Below, one piece after another: positions 20,695 to 30,597 of a stretch of 64,000 nucleotides of DNA. Within the stretch, counting starts at the first letter, position 1. Each line of letters starts with the position of its first letter. The DNA is from an uncultured Pluralibacter sp. (GTDB lineage: Bacteria > Pseudomonadota > Gammaproteobacteria > Enterobacterales > Enterobacteriaceae), in assembly GCF_913775985.1 (NCBI RefSeq), contig NZ_CAJYMB010000088.1, positions 1-64,000 on the forward strand. The letters are read 5' to 3'. Under the pieces are notes generated by a model that was not told the DNA's origin, did no database searches, and saw only the letters and a list, made by a program, of their open reading frames with translations. The position numbers and the translations under genes are program-made.

Positions 20695-21624
20695 TTACTC
20701 GCCCTCTCCCGGAAACAGGAACGGATTAATGGAGCTGCGGGCAAAGCCCTCCTGCTCCATCCGCGCGTCCAGCACCAGCGTAGCGAGATCGTCGGCCACG
20801 GCCTCCACGTTCGGATCTTTCTCCTGATAGAGAATTTTAAGGTAGGTGCCGCAGTCGCCGCAGCTCTCGGCCTTGACCGCCGCCTGCTCGTTATCCAGCG
20901 ACCAGTAGTGCAGGTCGCGGCTCTGCTCGCAGTTGCTGCACTTTACGCGCACCACGTGCCACTCGGTTTCGCACAGATTGCAGTGCAGGTAGCGCAGTCC
21001 CTGCGTCGTGCCAATCTGCACGATGCTGGACACCGGCATCGAGCCGCACACCGGGCAAAACTGGCGGTGCTCGCCGTACTCGGCCCGGGCCTTGCCGGGG
21101 ATCAGCGAAGCCATCTGCGCCCAGTAGAGCGACAGTGCGGCCCAGATAAACGGTGCTTTGTCGCTGCTGACCGAGGCAAAATCCGAGGCGAACAGCGCGC
21201 TGGCCATCGCTTCCAGCTCGGTGCCGGACGCCTTCTCCAGATTCTCAATCACCGCCAGCGCCTGGCCGCTCATCTCCGGCTTCAGTTCGGCAATCATCGA
21301 GTGCAGCAGCTTATGCCAGTGCTTGTCGCGCGGCAGGGTGTGGATGTCCAGCGGCGGCTTGCCCTGTTCCGCCGCTTCTTTGATGCGGGTGGTGAGATCC
21401 ATCTGCAGCGGATTGTCGTAAAGCACTACTTCCTGGGCGTGGGCAATCAGCCCGGCAAAGCGCAGGTAGTCGCCCAGCGGATTGCTTTCCGCCAGCTCGC
21501 GCAGCCGCGCCGCGCGGCGGTTATACAGATTCTTCAGGTTTGGAAAAAGCAGTGGCGGAATAGTATCCCCCCCGCGTTTTTCATGTTTCTCCAGCTCGTC
21601 TTGCGGGATTATGCGAATGCTCAT
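20695..21624 (-). CDS. fdhE: Formate dehydrogenase accessory protein FdhE
   Basis: FdhE is a cytoplasmic rubredoxin-like protein needed for activity of the respiratory formate dehydrogenases FdnGHI and FdoGHI, and it binds their catalytic subunits. Four CXXC-type motifs carry the iron: [21 protein letters not shown] and CGDCGTY. Length 309 aa is as in E. coli. In E. coli it directly follows fdoI; here a phosphatase gene has been inserted between them, so fdhE needs its own promoter or read-through. Confidence 0.96.
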   Translation of the reverse strand: MSIRIIPQDELEKHEKRGGDTIPPLLFPNLKNLYNRRAARLRELAESNPLGDYLRFAGLIAHAQEVVLYDNPLQMDLTTRIKEAAEQGKPPLDIHTLPRDKHWHKLLHSMIAELKPEMSGQALAVIENLEKASGTELEAMASALFASDFASVSSDKAPFIWAALSLYWAQMASLIPGKARAEYGEHRQFCPVCGSMPVSSIVQIGTTQGLRYLHCNLCETEWHVVRVKCSNCEQSRDLHYWSLDNEQAAVKAESCGDCGTYLKILYQEKDPNVEAVADDLATLVLDARMEQEGFARSSINPFLFPGEGE

Positions 21625-21804
21625 TCAGTAACTTCCTGCTGCTGCCGACGCGCAAACGTCGCCAGAATATAAAAGGGCCTCTTCGTACCGCGGTGCCGGA
21701 ACAAAGCGCGTGAATGCCTTATGATAACCGCAAATTCAGCAAGTGATATAGCTCATGCGCGGCGCGACGTCTTTTCGCCGGACCTGAAAGGATGCGCTGC
21801 AGGG

Positions 21805-21828
21805 TAAAACGGCGCCGTGATGGCGCCG
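21805..21828 (-). terminator. Terminator of the histidine phosphatase gene
   Basis: A perfect CGGCGCC/GGCGCCG stem with a 5-nt loop followed (minus strand) by TTTT, about 90 nt after the phosphatase stop. It separates that gene from fdhE. The remaining bases of the 21625-21916 gap show only presumed fdhE promoter DNA. Confidence 0.65.
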
Positions 21829-21916
21829 CGGCAGTTGCCGGGCAGAGAGGGCCCGGTGGAGAATACAAGTTCATTCTCCTGCAATTAGCGAACCTGCGTG
21901 GAGGGGAAGGCGTGAA

Positions 21917-23278
21917 TTATTCCACCGTTTTTACCTCTTTCACGCTGAACGTTTCATTTTTATATTGCAGCCGAATCACCTGCGCTTTGCGGCTAAGAGG
22001 TAACTTAAAATCCGGGATCCGGCGATTCAGAAACGCTTTAACAACCAGCGGATGCGTAAAGACTGCCACCTCTCCCGTGCTGAACTCGTGCTGCCAGCCG
22101 ATGTTTGACAGCAGGCGATCGAAACGCCACGCGGCGATATCGCCATCCTCTCCACCGTCAGCCGATTGAAACCGATTAACGCGATCGTCCGAGAAGAGAT
22201 CGCGGGCGGCCTGAGTATTGCCGGCCTTAATCGTATCCACGTTCTCCGCCTCCCACTGCCCAAGGAAAATCTCGTTCAGATCCTTGTCCTTTGTCAGGGT
22301 GACGTTGTGGCCGGCAAGTACGGCTTCTGCGCTCTTATAGCCTCGCCCAAGCTCGCTGCTGTAGGCGGCAATAAACGCCTTATTCTCCAGTTCCTTATGA
22401 AGCTTCTGGTTGGCGGCCGCACCGTCGGCAGTAAAATCGGAATCCGTCGTCCCTTCCATGACGCCCGCTTTCTGCAGCACGGTCATTGGGTTGATCACCA
22501 GCGTAATTTCCAGCGGAGCACGCTGCTGCTCTGTCACATAGCCGTCTTTCAGGTACTGCGTGTTATTAAAATCCCGCAGCGAAAACTGGCCATTTTTAAA
22601 CTCCAGCACCGAAACGCTGGTGTTGGATAGCCCGGCCAGCGGCTTATCCGCCCGATATTTTTGCAAATAAAACGCCATTGACGAGTGCGCGGTGACCAGG
22701 ATATTGCCACTTTTCCCCTGCTGCTGGTGGGCGATTTCCTTAAGCGCGCCTTCAAATCGACGGGAGAAATCAAACATGTTTTCTGCCTTTACCGGAGAGG
22801 TAAAGTTCGGATCGTCAAAGGTGCCAAAATAGAAAGGGAAATCATTGCCTGAATGGCCGAAGCGCCGGGTCAAATCGTCAATGCGCCCGCCCTCGACCTC
22901 GCCCCAGGAGATATCTTTCAAAGCGTCAATCTGAGTAACGGGCATCGGGCGGCTGCGCAGAATCGCGTTGGCGGTCTCATAAGCGCGTCCCAGGGTGCTG
23001 CTGTAGGCCGCGATAAACTGGACGTTGCCCAGCCCCAACCCGAGACTGCTGGCATCATATCGCCCTTTGTGCGTCAGCTGGGCGTTGCCGCCGCCGCCAA
23101 TGGTCATCTCTTTAATATTCGATAAGGTCTGCCCGTGCCTGACTAGATAAAAGCGCAGCACGCCCGCGTCCGGATCCGTTGACGTTTGCTCTGCGGCAAA
23201 GGCGGATACTGATGCAGCGCTCACCATAAAAGCCGCCGTGGCAACCCGCGTCAGGCGGGACGGTATTCTGAAGCCCAT
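21917..23278 (-). CDS. Periplasmic tandem histidine-phosphatase (phosphoglycerate-mutase-like)
   Basis: A Sec signal peptide (cleavage after AFA near residue 29) precedes two related histidine-phosphatase domains. Domain 1 (about 41-210) has the catalytic YLVRHGQTLSN (His48), TLGRAYETA, a GEVEG acid region and TAHSS. Domain 2 (about 256-420) repeats the plan (FIAAYSSELGRGYKSAEAVL, GQWEAEN, FTHPL). However, where the RHG triad should be it reads LVINPMTVL, so its catalytic His is missing. The repeat FIAAYSS-x-LGR-x-Y occurs in both. It is a periplasmic acid-phosphatase-type enzyme of unknown substrate. It lies between fdoI and fdhE, absent from E. coli at this place, with its own terminator. 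Confidence 0.85.
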   Translation of the reverse strand: MGFRIPSRLTRVATAAFMVSAASVSAFAAEQTSTDPDAGVLRFYLVRHGQTLSNIKEMTIGGGGNAQLTHKGRYDASSLGLGLGNVQFIAAYSSTLGRAYETANAILRSRPMPVTQIDALKDISWGEVEGGRIDDLTRRFGHSGNDFPFYFGTFDDPNFTSPVKAENMFDFSRRFEGALKEIAHQQQGKSGNILVTAHSSMAFYLQKYRADKPLAGLSNTSVSVLEFKNGQFSLRDFNNTQYLKDGYVTEQQRAPLEITLVINPMTVLQKAGVMEGTTDSDFTADGAAANQKLHKELENKAFIAAYSSELGRGYKSAEAVLAGHNVTLTKDKDLNEIFLGQWEAENVDTIKAGNTQAARDLFSDDRVNRFQSADGGEDGDIAAWRFDRLLSNIGWQHEFSTGEVAVFTHPLVVKAFLNRRIPDFKLPLSRKAQVIRLQYKNETFSVKEVKTVE

Positions 23279-23453
23279 ACAAACTCCTTTTGTTATTCAA
23301 CACGCTAAGATGGGTATTCAGTTTATAAAGTGACCTGCCACGCGACCTTTATGCCAGCGCCAGCGCTGTGCGTTTATTGTCCAAATTAGCAGGGTAGCGC
23401 TGAGGTGGATCACAGACGGGAAGTTTAATTGCAGAAATATAAGGACACGCGGA

Positions 23454-23493
23454 AGCGTAAAACGGCAACTGTCACGGCGCGGTGACAGTTGCC
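23454..23493 (-). terminator. Terminator of the fdoGHI operon
   Basis: A perfect 12-bp stem GGCAACTGTCAC/GTGACAGTTGCC with a 6-nt loop, followed on the minus strand by GTTTTACG, starts about 13 nt after the fdoI stop. It should block read-through toward the phosphatase and fdhE. The gap to 23279 shows no gene. Confidence 0.85.
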
Positions 23494-23505
23494 CGGACAG
23501 GGAAA

Positions 23506-24144
23506 TCAGGAGGAGGAGGATTTATCCTCTTTCTCCCGCACTTCGCGATACCAGCGCGGATGGTGCTTTCTGGCCCACGCGCGCGGAACCCAGCCCTCCA
23601 CCATCGCCGTAATCGTGCCTTTTACCCACAGCGCGGCGTAAATATGCACCATGATCACCACAATGAGCGCCACCGCGGCAAACGAGTGCAGCATCAGCGC
23701 GAAGCGGATCACCGGAATAGAGAACGCCGGGGCAAAGTAGGGCCGCCAGATAACCACGCCGCTCGCCAGCAGCAGCACCAGGAAGATAATGGCCGACCAG
23801 AACACGCACTTCTGGCCGAAATTATAGCGCCCGGTATCGCCCACCTCCTCGTTGACGATAATCTTGCGAATATTTTTCGCCCAGAAAATATCGTCGCGAT
23901 TAATGAGATTATGGTGCCAGTAGCGGAAGAACATAATGATGAACGACGCAAACATGATGACGCCGACAAACGGGTGCAGAATGCGCGCCAGCTGCGGCGT
24001 GCCGAGGACGTGCATCAGCCAGTTGAAGGACGGGAAGAAAAAGCCCAGCCCGCTTATCGCCGCCAGCATAAAGCAGAAGGCGGTTATCCAGTGGTTGATG
24101 CGCTCCGGGGCGGTGTAGCGCACGATGGTGTCACGTTTTCTCAT
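23506..24144 (-). CDS. fdoI: Formate dehydrogenase-O cytochrome b556 subunit
   Basis: FdoI is the membrane subunit that takes electrons from FdoH through two b hemes to quinone. Four hydrophobic helices are visible (for example [19 protein letters not shown] and [20 protein letters not shown]). Conserved His residues in the first, second and fourth helices serve as heme ligands. Length is 212 aa. The start overlaps the fdoH stop by ATGA, so the operon order is fdoG-fdoH-fdoI. Confidence 0.97.
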   Translation of the reverse strand: MRKRDTIVRYTAPERINHWITAFCFMLAAISGLGFFFPSFNWLMHVLGTPQLARILHPFVGVIMFASFIIMFFRYWHHNLINRDDIFWAKNIRKIIVNEEVGDTGRYNFGQKCVFWSAIIFLVLLLASGVVIWRPYFAPAFSIPVIRFALMLHSFAAVALIVVIMVHIYAALWVKGTITAMVEGWVPRAWARKHHPRWYREVREKEDKSSSS

Positions 24145-25043
24145 TTGCGCACCTCGTCTTTCTCTTCATGCAGGTTATCCCCCTCGTCGTCAGCGCGGTT
24201 CGGGCCAACGCCGACGTAGTGGAAGATGCTGGCGGCAAAGGTTGCCGCAAAGCCAACGGCGGCCAGCGGCTTCCAGATGCCTTTCCAGAACTTCACCGTC
24301 TGGCTGATTTCCGGGTTTTCCGGCAGGCCGTGATAGAGCGTCGGCTTGTCGGCGTGGTGCAGGACGTACATCACGTGGGTGCCGCCAACGCCCGCCGGAT
24401 CGTACAGCCCGGCGTTATCGTAGCCGCGGGTTTGCAGCTCGGCGACGCGCTCGCCCGCCAGGGTCTTCATGTCCTCTTTGGAGCCAAAATGGATGGCGCC
24501 GGTGGGACAGGTTTTTACGCAGGCGGGCTCCTGGCCGACGGTCACACGATCCACGCACAGGGTACATTTGTAGACGCGGTTGTCCTCCGGGTTCAGGCGC
24601 GGCACGTCGAACGGGCAGCCGGCGATGCAGTAGCCGCAGCCGATGCACTGCTCTGACTGGAAATCGACGATGCCGTTGGCGTACTGGATAATCGCGCCTT
24701 CTGACGGGCAGGCCTTCAGGCAGCCCGGATCGGCACAGTGCATGCAGCCGTCCTTGCGGATAAGCCACTCCAGCTTGTCGTTTTGCTCCACTTCGGAAAA
24801 GCGCATCACCGTCCACGACTTGGCGGTCAGATCGGCGGGATTGTCGTACACCCCGACGTTGTGACCCACTTCATCGCGGATGTCGTTCCACTCCGAGCAC
24901 GCTACCTGACAGGCTTTACAGCCAATGCAGGTGGTCACGTCGATAAGCTTGGCCACTTCCTGCTGGTGGTCCCGCGCCTGGGGCGCGGGGGTGAAACCGT
25001 TTGTCGCGGAACGACGAATAATGTCCTGAGATTGATAAGCCAT
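24141..25043 (-). CDS. fdoH: Formate dehydrogenase-O iron-sulfur subunit
   Basis: FdoH carries four 4Fe-4S clusters between the selenoprotein FdoG and cytochrome FdoI, on the periplasmic face. Cluster motifs in order are [41 protein letters not shown] and CTLCVDR with CVKTCP. A single C-terminal transmembrane helix (about 255-275, [20 protein letters not shown]) anchors it. Length 300 aa is as in E. coli. Confidence 0.98.
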   Translation of the reverse strand: MAYQSQDIIRRSATNGFTPAPQARDHQQEVAKLIDVTTCIGCKACQVACSEWNDIRDEVGHNVGVYDNPADLTAKSWTVMRFSEVEQNDKLEWLIRKDGCMHCADPGCLKACPSEGAIIQYANGIVDFQSEQCIGCGYCIAGCPFDVPRLNPEDNRVYKCTLCVDRVTVGQEPACVKTCPTGAIHFGSKEDMKTLAGERVAELQTRGYDNAGLYDPAGVGGTHVMYVLHHADKPTLYHGLPENPEISQTVKFWKGIWKPLAAVGFAATFAASIFHYVGVGPNRADDEGDNLHEEKDEVRK

Positions 25044-25055
25044 AAATCGTCTCCG

Positions 25056-28000
25056 TTACACCTTTTCCACGTTCACGAGGAAGGATTTGAACTCCGGCGT
25101 CTGGGTATTGGCGTCGCCGACAAACGGCGTCAGCGTGTTGGCAATAAAGCCCTTCTTCGCCACCCCTTCGTAGCCCCAGTGGATCGGAATGCCGATAGTA
25201 TCCACGTCCTGGTCGTTCACCTTCAGGGTGCGGATACGCTTGGTCACCACTGCCTTGGCTTTGATATAGCCGCGGTTGGAGGAGACTTTCACCGTATCGC
25301 CCTGAACGATGCCCAGCCTGTTCGCCAGCTTCTCGCCGATCTCCACAAACTGCTCCGGCTGCGCGATAGCGTTCAGTAGCGCGTGCTTGGTCCAGTAGTG
25401 GAAATGCTCGGTCAGGCGGTAGGTGGTGCCGACGTACGGGAACTTATCGGCTTTGCCCATCGCTTCCATATCGTCTTTAAAGACGCGAGCCGCCGGATTG
25501 GAGATTACGTTCGGGTGCAGCGGGTTAGTGCCCAGCGGCGTCTCAAACGGCTCGTAGTGCTCCGGGAACGGCCCTTCCGCCATTTTGTCGATAGCGAACA
25601 GGCGCCCCATGCCTTCTGGCTGCATGATAAACGGCCCGACGTCGCTGCCCGGCGCGGCAGCGCTGTAGTCTGCGACGTCCACGCCGCCCCATTTAGCACC
25701 GTCCCACTTCAGCAGCTGGCGCTTCGGATCCCACGGTTTCCCCTGCGGATCGGCGGAGGCGCGGTTATAGAGAATGCGGCGGTTGAGCGGCCACGCCCAC
25801 GCCCAGCCCAGCGTATTGCCGAGCCCGGAGGGATCGGAGTTATCGCGGCGCGCCATCTGGTTGCCCTCCGGCGTCCAGCTGCCGGCGAAAATCCAGCAGC
25901 CGCTGGAGGTTGTGCCGTCGTCGCGCAGCTGGGCAAACGAGGTGAGCTGCTGGCCCTTCTTGACGATCGTCGCGCCGGTAGTCGGATCGGTAATGTCCGC
26001 CAGCGCTTTGCCGTTGCTCTCCATCGCCACTTCGGCGGAGTCCGGTTCGTCCGGGGAGGTATAGTTCCAGGTCATGTTGAGCACCGGTTCCGGCACCGGG
26101 CCGCCCTCTTTGGCGTACATCTCCTTCAGGCGCATAAAGATACCCGCCAGGATCTCGCCGTCGGTGCGGGCGATGCCGGGCGCGTCCGCGCCTTTCCAGT
26201 GCCACTGCAGCCAGCGCCCGGAGTTGACGATAGAGCCGTTCTCTTCGGCAAAGCAGGTGGACGGCAGGCGGAACACCTCGGTCTGGATTTTAGACGGATC
26301 TACATCGTTGGATTCGCCGTGGTTCTGCCAGAAGGTCGAGGTTTCGGTGTTCAGCGGATCGATAGTGACCAGGAACTTCAGCTTCGACAGCGAGGCCACT
26401 ATCTTGTTTTTATTCGGGAACGACGCCACCGGGTTAAAGCCCTGGCAGAGATAGCCGTTCACCTGGCCTTTGTACATCATGTCGAAGTACTGGAGAACGT
26501 CGTAACTTTTATCCCACTTCGGCAGCCAGTCGAAGCCCCAGTTGTTCTCTTTGGTGGCCTTATCGCCGAAGAATGCCTTCATCATCGACACAAAGAACTT
26601 GGGATAGTTGCCCCAGTAGTTCACCTGGCCTTCCAGCAGCGGCTTCGGCGTGTTGGCGGTCAAATAGGTCTGGAGATCGGCCTGCTTTTCGCTCGGCAGC
26701 GTCATGTAGCCCGGCAGGCTCTGGGAGAGCAGGCCGAGATCCGTCAGCCCCTGGATATTGGAGTGGCCGCGCAGGGCGTTCACGCCGCCGCCCGCCATGC
26801 CCATATTGCCGAGCAGCAGCTGGATCATCGCCATGGTGCGGATGTTTTGCGCACCCACCGAGTGCTGGGTCCAGCCCAGCGCGTACAGGAACGACGCGGT
26901 TTTATCCGGCGCGGATGTTTCGGCGATGTATTCGCATACCTTGAGGAAATCTGCCTTCGGCGTGCCGCAAATCTTCTCGACCATCTCCGGCGTATAGCGG
27001 GACACGTGTTGCTTCAGCAGGTTCCAGACGCAGCGCGGATGCTGGAGCGTGGTATCGCGCTTCGCGTGGCCGCTCTCGTCCAGTTCGTAGTTCCAGCTGG
27101 TTTTATCGTATTTGCGCTTGTCGGCGTCGTAGCCGGAGAACAGGCCGTCTTCGAACGCGTAATCTTCGCGCACGATCAGGCTGGCGTTGGTATACGCCTC
27201 GGTGTACTCGCGGTTAATTTTTTCGTTGGTCAGCAGGTACAGGATCACCCCTGACAGGAACGTAATGTCCGTCCCGGAGCGAATCGGCGTGTAGAAATCC
27301 GCCACCGATGCCGTGCGGGTAAAGCGCGGATCGATAACAATCAGCTTCGCGCCGTTGCGGATTTTGGCTTCCATTGCCCAGCGGAACCCGACCGGATGCG
27401 CTTCAGCGGCGTTACCGCCCATCACCACAACGAGGTTGGCGTTCTTAATATCTACCCAGTGGTTGGTCATCGCACCGCGGCCAAATGTTGGAGCAAGACT
27501 TGCTACCGTTGGTCCGTGTCAGACGCGCGCCTGGTTATCTACCGCGAGCATGCCCAGCGCGCGGGTGAATTTCTGCGTCAGGTAGCCGGTTTCATTGCTG
27601 GACGCGGAGGCGCAGAGCATCCCGGTGGAGAGCCAGCGGTTGACGGTGGTGCCTTCGGCGTTTTGGGCGATAAAGTTGGCGTCGCGGTCGGCCTTCATCA
27701 GTTTCGCGATGCGGTCAAACGCCTCATCCCAGCTGATTTTCTGCCACTTATCAGAACCCGGTGCGCGATATTCTGGAAACTTCAGGCGACTTTCGGAGTG
27801 GATGAAGTCCACCAGGCCTGCCCCTTTCGGACAGAGCGCCCCGCGGCTGACCGGATGATCCGGATCCCCTTCAATGTGGAAAATTGACGCTTTGGCGTTT
27901 TTCGCGCCGTCGCCGAGGCTGTACATCAACAGCCCGCAGCCAACGGAACAATATGTGCAGGTATTACGGGTTTCGCGCGTGCGCAGCAGCTTGTACTGCC

Positions 28001-28106
28001 GCGTTTCGGCGAGGGCAACCGCCGGGGCAAAGCCCAGCGCTGCCGCCGTTGTACCTGCCATACCGCCAGCGCAGATCTTAAAGAACTGCCTTCTGCTGAC
28101 CTGCAT
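25056..28106 (-). CDS. fdoG: Formate dehydrogenase-O catalytic selenoprotein (Sec at UGA)
   Basis: FdoG oxidises formate at a bis-MGD molybdenum centre with selenocysteine as ligand, and is exported folded by Tat. The frame is interrupted only by TGA at 27519-27521 (residue 196), in the context DNQARV-U-HGPT, the selenocysteine position of E. coli FdoG. Reading through gives 1016 aa, identical to E. coli. The N-terminus has the twin-arginine signal SRRQFFK and the 4Fe-4S motif CTYCSVGC. A SECIS-type hairpin follows the TGA. The gene needs SelA/B/C/D from elsewhere. It must be annotated as one gene, not two. Confidence 0.97.
27480..27518 (-). promoter_or_regulatory. Bacterial SECIS element of fdoG
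   Basis: Immediately after the in-frame UGA the mRNA reads CACGGACCAACGGUAGCAAG, then UCUUGCUCC. The inner GCAAG/CUUGC arms surround a small loop containing the bulged U and GUCU expected for SelB binding. Position and loop match the fdnG/fdoG/fdhF SECIS of E. coli. Confidence 0.8.
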
Positions 28107-28296
28107 GGTTCGCTCCTTGTATCGACATTGCTCGCCCCGGCTCGTGCTTTATCAAGCGGGCCGGGCTGGTTTTTTATTAACCTTTGCGGTCAGAAGCGCA
28201 AAGGTTCAAAATGAGGACTATTTCCCTTCTTCAAAAAGGGATAAAGCGAAGATTACCACATAGTGGTTAATGATGTTCCAATACGGTTAAAGCGAA

Positions 28297-29133
28297 GTGA
28301 ACGAAAACACCTTAAAACGCGACAATAATGTGATGGATACCACAGGCGTTCGCCAGATAACCCTCTGGCGCCGTCAGGATCTGCAGCACCCTCAGCCCGA
28401 TAATCTGGCGGAGGAGGTGCCCGTGGCGCTGGTGTATAACGGTATTTCTCACGTGGTCATGATGGCGACCCCTAAAGATCTTAGTCTGTTTGCGGTGGGT
28501 TTCTCGTTATCCGAAGGGATTATTGAAAGTCGAAGCGAGATTTACGGTATTGACGTGGTGCCGGGCTGCGGCGGTATCGAGGTGCAGATTGAGCTCTCCA
28601 GCCGTCGCTTTATGGCCCTCAAGCAGCGTCGTCGCGCCCTGGCGGGCCGCACCGGCTGCGGCGTCTGCGGCGTTGAGCAGCTTAACGATATCGGCCGCCC
28701 CGTTGCGCCGCTGCCGTTTACTCAGACCTTTAACCTTAACCGCCTCGACAGCGCCCTTGAGCATCTTAACGACGTGCAGCCCGCGGGCCGGCTGACCGGC
28801 TGCACCCACGCGGCGGCCTGGGTCACCCCTTCCGGCGGGCTGGCGGGCGGGCTGGAAGACGTTGGTCGCCACGTGGCGCTGGACAAGCTGCTCGGCAAGC
28901 GCGCATATGAAGGCGACGAGTGGCATCAGGGCGCGGCGCTGGTCTCCAGCCGGGCCAGCTATGAAATGGTGCAGAAGGCGGCGATGTGCGGCGTCGAGAT
29001 CCTGTTTGCGGTATCGGCGGCGACCACGCTGGCGGTAGAAGTGGCCGAGCGCTGTAATCTGACGCTGGTGGGGTTCTGCAAGCCGGGCAGGGCGACGATA
29101 TACACCCACCCGCAGCGCCTGACGACGGTATAG
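28297..29133 (+). CDS. fdhD: Formate dehydrogenase sulfurtransferase FdhD
   Basis: FdhD transfers sulfur from IscS to the molybdenum cofactor, which formate dehydrogenases require for activity. The CGVCG pair of cysteines at about residues 121-124 is the sulfur-carrying site, and [18 protein letters not shown] closes the protein. The GTG start gives 278 aa and aligns with E. coli FdhD from the first residues. It is divergent from fdoG across a 190-bp promoter region. Confidence 0.96.
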   Translation: MNENTLKRDNNVMDTTGVRQITLWRRQDLQHPQPDNLAEEVPVALVYNGISHVVMMATPKDLSLFAVGFSLSEGIIESRSEIYGIDVVPGCGGIEVQIELSSRRFMALKQRRRALAGRTGCGVCGVEQLNDIGRPVAPLPFTQTFNLNRLDSALEHLNDVQPAGRLTGCTHAAAWVTPSGGLAGGLEDVGRHVALDKLLGKRAYEGDEWHQGAALVSSRASYEMVQKAAMCGVEILFAVSAATTLAVEVAERCNLTLVGFCKPGRATIYTHPQRLTTV

Positions 29134-29261
29134 TTATTAGTCAAAAATACTGAAAAAGTTCAGCGAATCATTCCGCTGTTTGTTATCCGGATACGGGACT
29201 ATTCTTTATCTCATCAAGGCATGGCGCCTTATCCAGATAAATAAACAGAAGGGTGATTATC

Positions 29262-29474
29262 ATGAAAAGCATCAAAACATTTGCCGCAGTTATCGCTCTC
29301 GCTACCTCATTCGGCGCGTTTGCTGCCCAGACTGTTACCGCGACCGCCTCCACGCTCGACGGCGCGGAAGCGAAAATCGCCGCAAAAGCCGCGGCGGAAG
29401 GCGCAACGTCTTACAAAGTTATCGAAGCCTACCCCGGTAACCGCGTACACATGACCGCCGAACTGAATAAGTAA
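29262..29474 (+). CDS. Small periplasmic DUF1471 (YdgH/BhsA/McbA) family protein
   Basis: This 70-aa precursor has a signal peptide ending AFA (about residue 21). A single DUF1471 domain follows, with the typical SLDGAEAKIAAKAAAEGA-like helix and the YKVIEAYPGNRVHMTAELNK ending. Family members are small periplasmic or outer-membrane stress proteins (BhsA, McbA, YhcN). Which of them this corresponds to is not clear. The ATG at 29262 follows AGAAGGGTG; an ATC-rich upstream in-frame start at 29253 is less likely. A terminator follows directly. Confidence 0.85.
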   Translation: MKSIKTFAAVIALATSFGAFAAQTVTATASTLDGAEAKIAAKAAAEGATSYKVIEAYPGNRVHMTAELNK

Positions 29475-29491
29475 TTTCCAGCTACCGGTCG

Positions 29492-29516
29492 AAAAAGCGC
29501 CTCAGGGCGCTTTTTT
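29492..29516. terminator. Bidirectional terminator between DUF1471 gene and azlD
   Basis: AAAAAGCGCC-TCAG-GGCGCTTTTTT is symmetric, so it can serve both the plus-strand DUF1471 gene and the minus-strand azlD gene, which ends at 29515. Confidence 0.88.
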
Positions 29517-29838
29517 ACTGTAAGCCCGCCAGCCGCAGCAGGGCGGTAACCAGCGCCGCCGCCACGATAACTACAATCAGCGGCACCTTGCGCCAGGCCA
29601 GGAACACCGCAAACCCCACGCCCAGCACCCGCGCCATTCCGGCAAAATGCTCGCTTTCATAAAAGGTGGTGGCCAGCGCTACCGAGAACAGCAGCACCGT
29701 TGCCGCATCGGAAAGCAGCGCCTGGGAGTGCTCCGAGAAGGCCAGCCGCCTGCCGAGCTTCGCGCCGCCGAGGCGCATCAGATAGGTGCCCAGCGCCAGC
29801 ACGGCCATTCCGACGATAACCAGCGTCACGTTTTCCAT
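29515..29838 (-). CDS. AzlD family membrane protein
   Basis: This 107-aa protein has four hydrophobic helices and belongs to the AzlD/YgaH family, the small partner of AzlC-type proteins. Such pairs export branched-chain or similar amino acids (AzlCD in Bacillus, YgaZH in E. coli, valine export). The start overlaps the stop of the azlC-like gene (TAATG), so the two are translated together. The substrate here is unknown. Confidence 0.88.
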   Translation of the reverse strand: MENVTLVIVGMAVLALGTYLMRLGGAKLGRRLAFSEHSQALLSDAATVLLFSVALATTFYESEHFAGMARVLGVGFAVFLAWRKVPLIVVIVAAALVTALLRLAGLQ

Positions 29839-30497
29839 TACTTCCTCCTCGCCAGCAGGCCGAACAGCGACACCAGCACCGGCAGGCCGGTTGCCAGAAA
29901 CGGTACCGCGGCCAGGGAGATCGCCGCGCCGCTGCAGGCGCGGATCAGCGTAGTGCGCTTTTTAAAGGAAGGCACCACCAGCGCCAGCAGGATCGCGGGA
30001 AACACGGCATCGAGCCCGATGGTTTCCGGTGCCGGCAGCAGCTTGCCTACGGCTGCCCCGAGCAGCGCCCCCAGCGGCCAGATAATCGCCACCCCCAGCC
30101 CGCACAGCCAGTAGGCGGCTTTACGCTGTTCCGGCGTCGCCTGCGACAGGCCAAACACCACGCTTTCATCGTTCATGATGTGGCAACCGAGAAGCCCCGC
30201 GGCGCGCCGGCCCACCAGATCCTGTACGCTGACGCCAAACGGCACGTGGCGGGCGTTGACCAGCAGCCCGGCGGCGGCGGCGGCCAGCGGATTACCGCCG
30301 CTGGCCACAATGCCAATAAACATGAATTCGGAAGCCCCGGCCAGCACCGTCAGCGACATCACGAACGGCACCCACAGCGGAAACCCGTAGGTGGTTGCCA
30401 GTGAACCGTAGGACATCCCCACTACGCCCACCGCCAGCACTACCAGGATGATTGCTTTCACCGTATCGCCGGTGAGGCACGAGAAATATTGCTTCAT
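29838..30497 (-). CDS. AzlC family amino acid exporter subunit
   Basis: This is the large subunit of an AzlCD-type exporter: about 219 aa with several membrane helices, including the family segment SLTVLAGASEFMFIGIVA and NARHVPFGVSVQ. The open frame runs further upstream, but an ATG at 30527 lies inside the TATAAT box and a 12-bp operator repeat lies at 30509-30520. I therefore take the ATG at 30497 (MKQYFSCLTGD). It is divergent from an XRE-cupin regulator that most likely controls it. Confidence 0.85.
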   Translation of the reverse strand: MKQYFSCLTGDTVKAIILVVLAVGVVGMSYGSLATTYGFPLWVPFVMSLTVLAGASEFMFIGIVASGGNPLAAAAAGLLVNARHVPFGVSVQDLVGRRAAGLLGCHIMNDESVVFGLSQATPEQRKAAYWLCGLGVAIIWPLGALLGAAVGKLLPAPETIGLDAVFPAILLALVVPSFKKRTTLIRACSGAAISLAAVPFLATGLPVLVSLFGLLARRK

Positions 30498-30508
30498 GTC
30501 TTTTAGCC

Positions 30509-30578
30509 ATATCGAACGAATTTCCATTATAATGAACACTGCGTGTACGACTTGCAAGACGAACGTTTCGTTCGATAT
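30509..30578. promoter_or_regulatory. Divergent promoter with paired 12-bp operator arms
   Basis: ATATCGAACGAA (30509-30520) and TTCGTTCGATAT (30567-30578) are exact reverse complements, with centres 58 bp apart, flanking a symmetric ATTATAAT -10 region (around 30525-30533). The right arm is part of the smaller palindrome GAACGTTTCGTTC. The layout suggests one operator for each of the divergent azlC and regulator promoters, bound by the neighbouring XRE-cupin protein. Confidence 0.65.
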
Positions 30579-30597
30579 AAAAAACACGGAGCCCTCA

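Noticed and set aside
27471-28106. fdoG looks split into a 195-aa and an 804-aa frame.
   Set aside because: The break is a single TGA in the context ARV-TGA-HGPT followed by a SECIS hairpin, the known selenocysteine position, so it is one intact gene.
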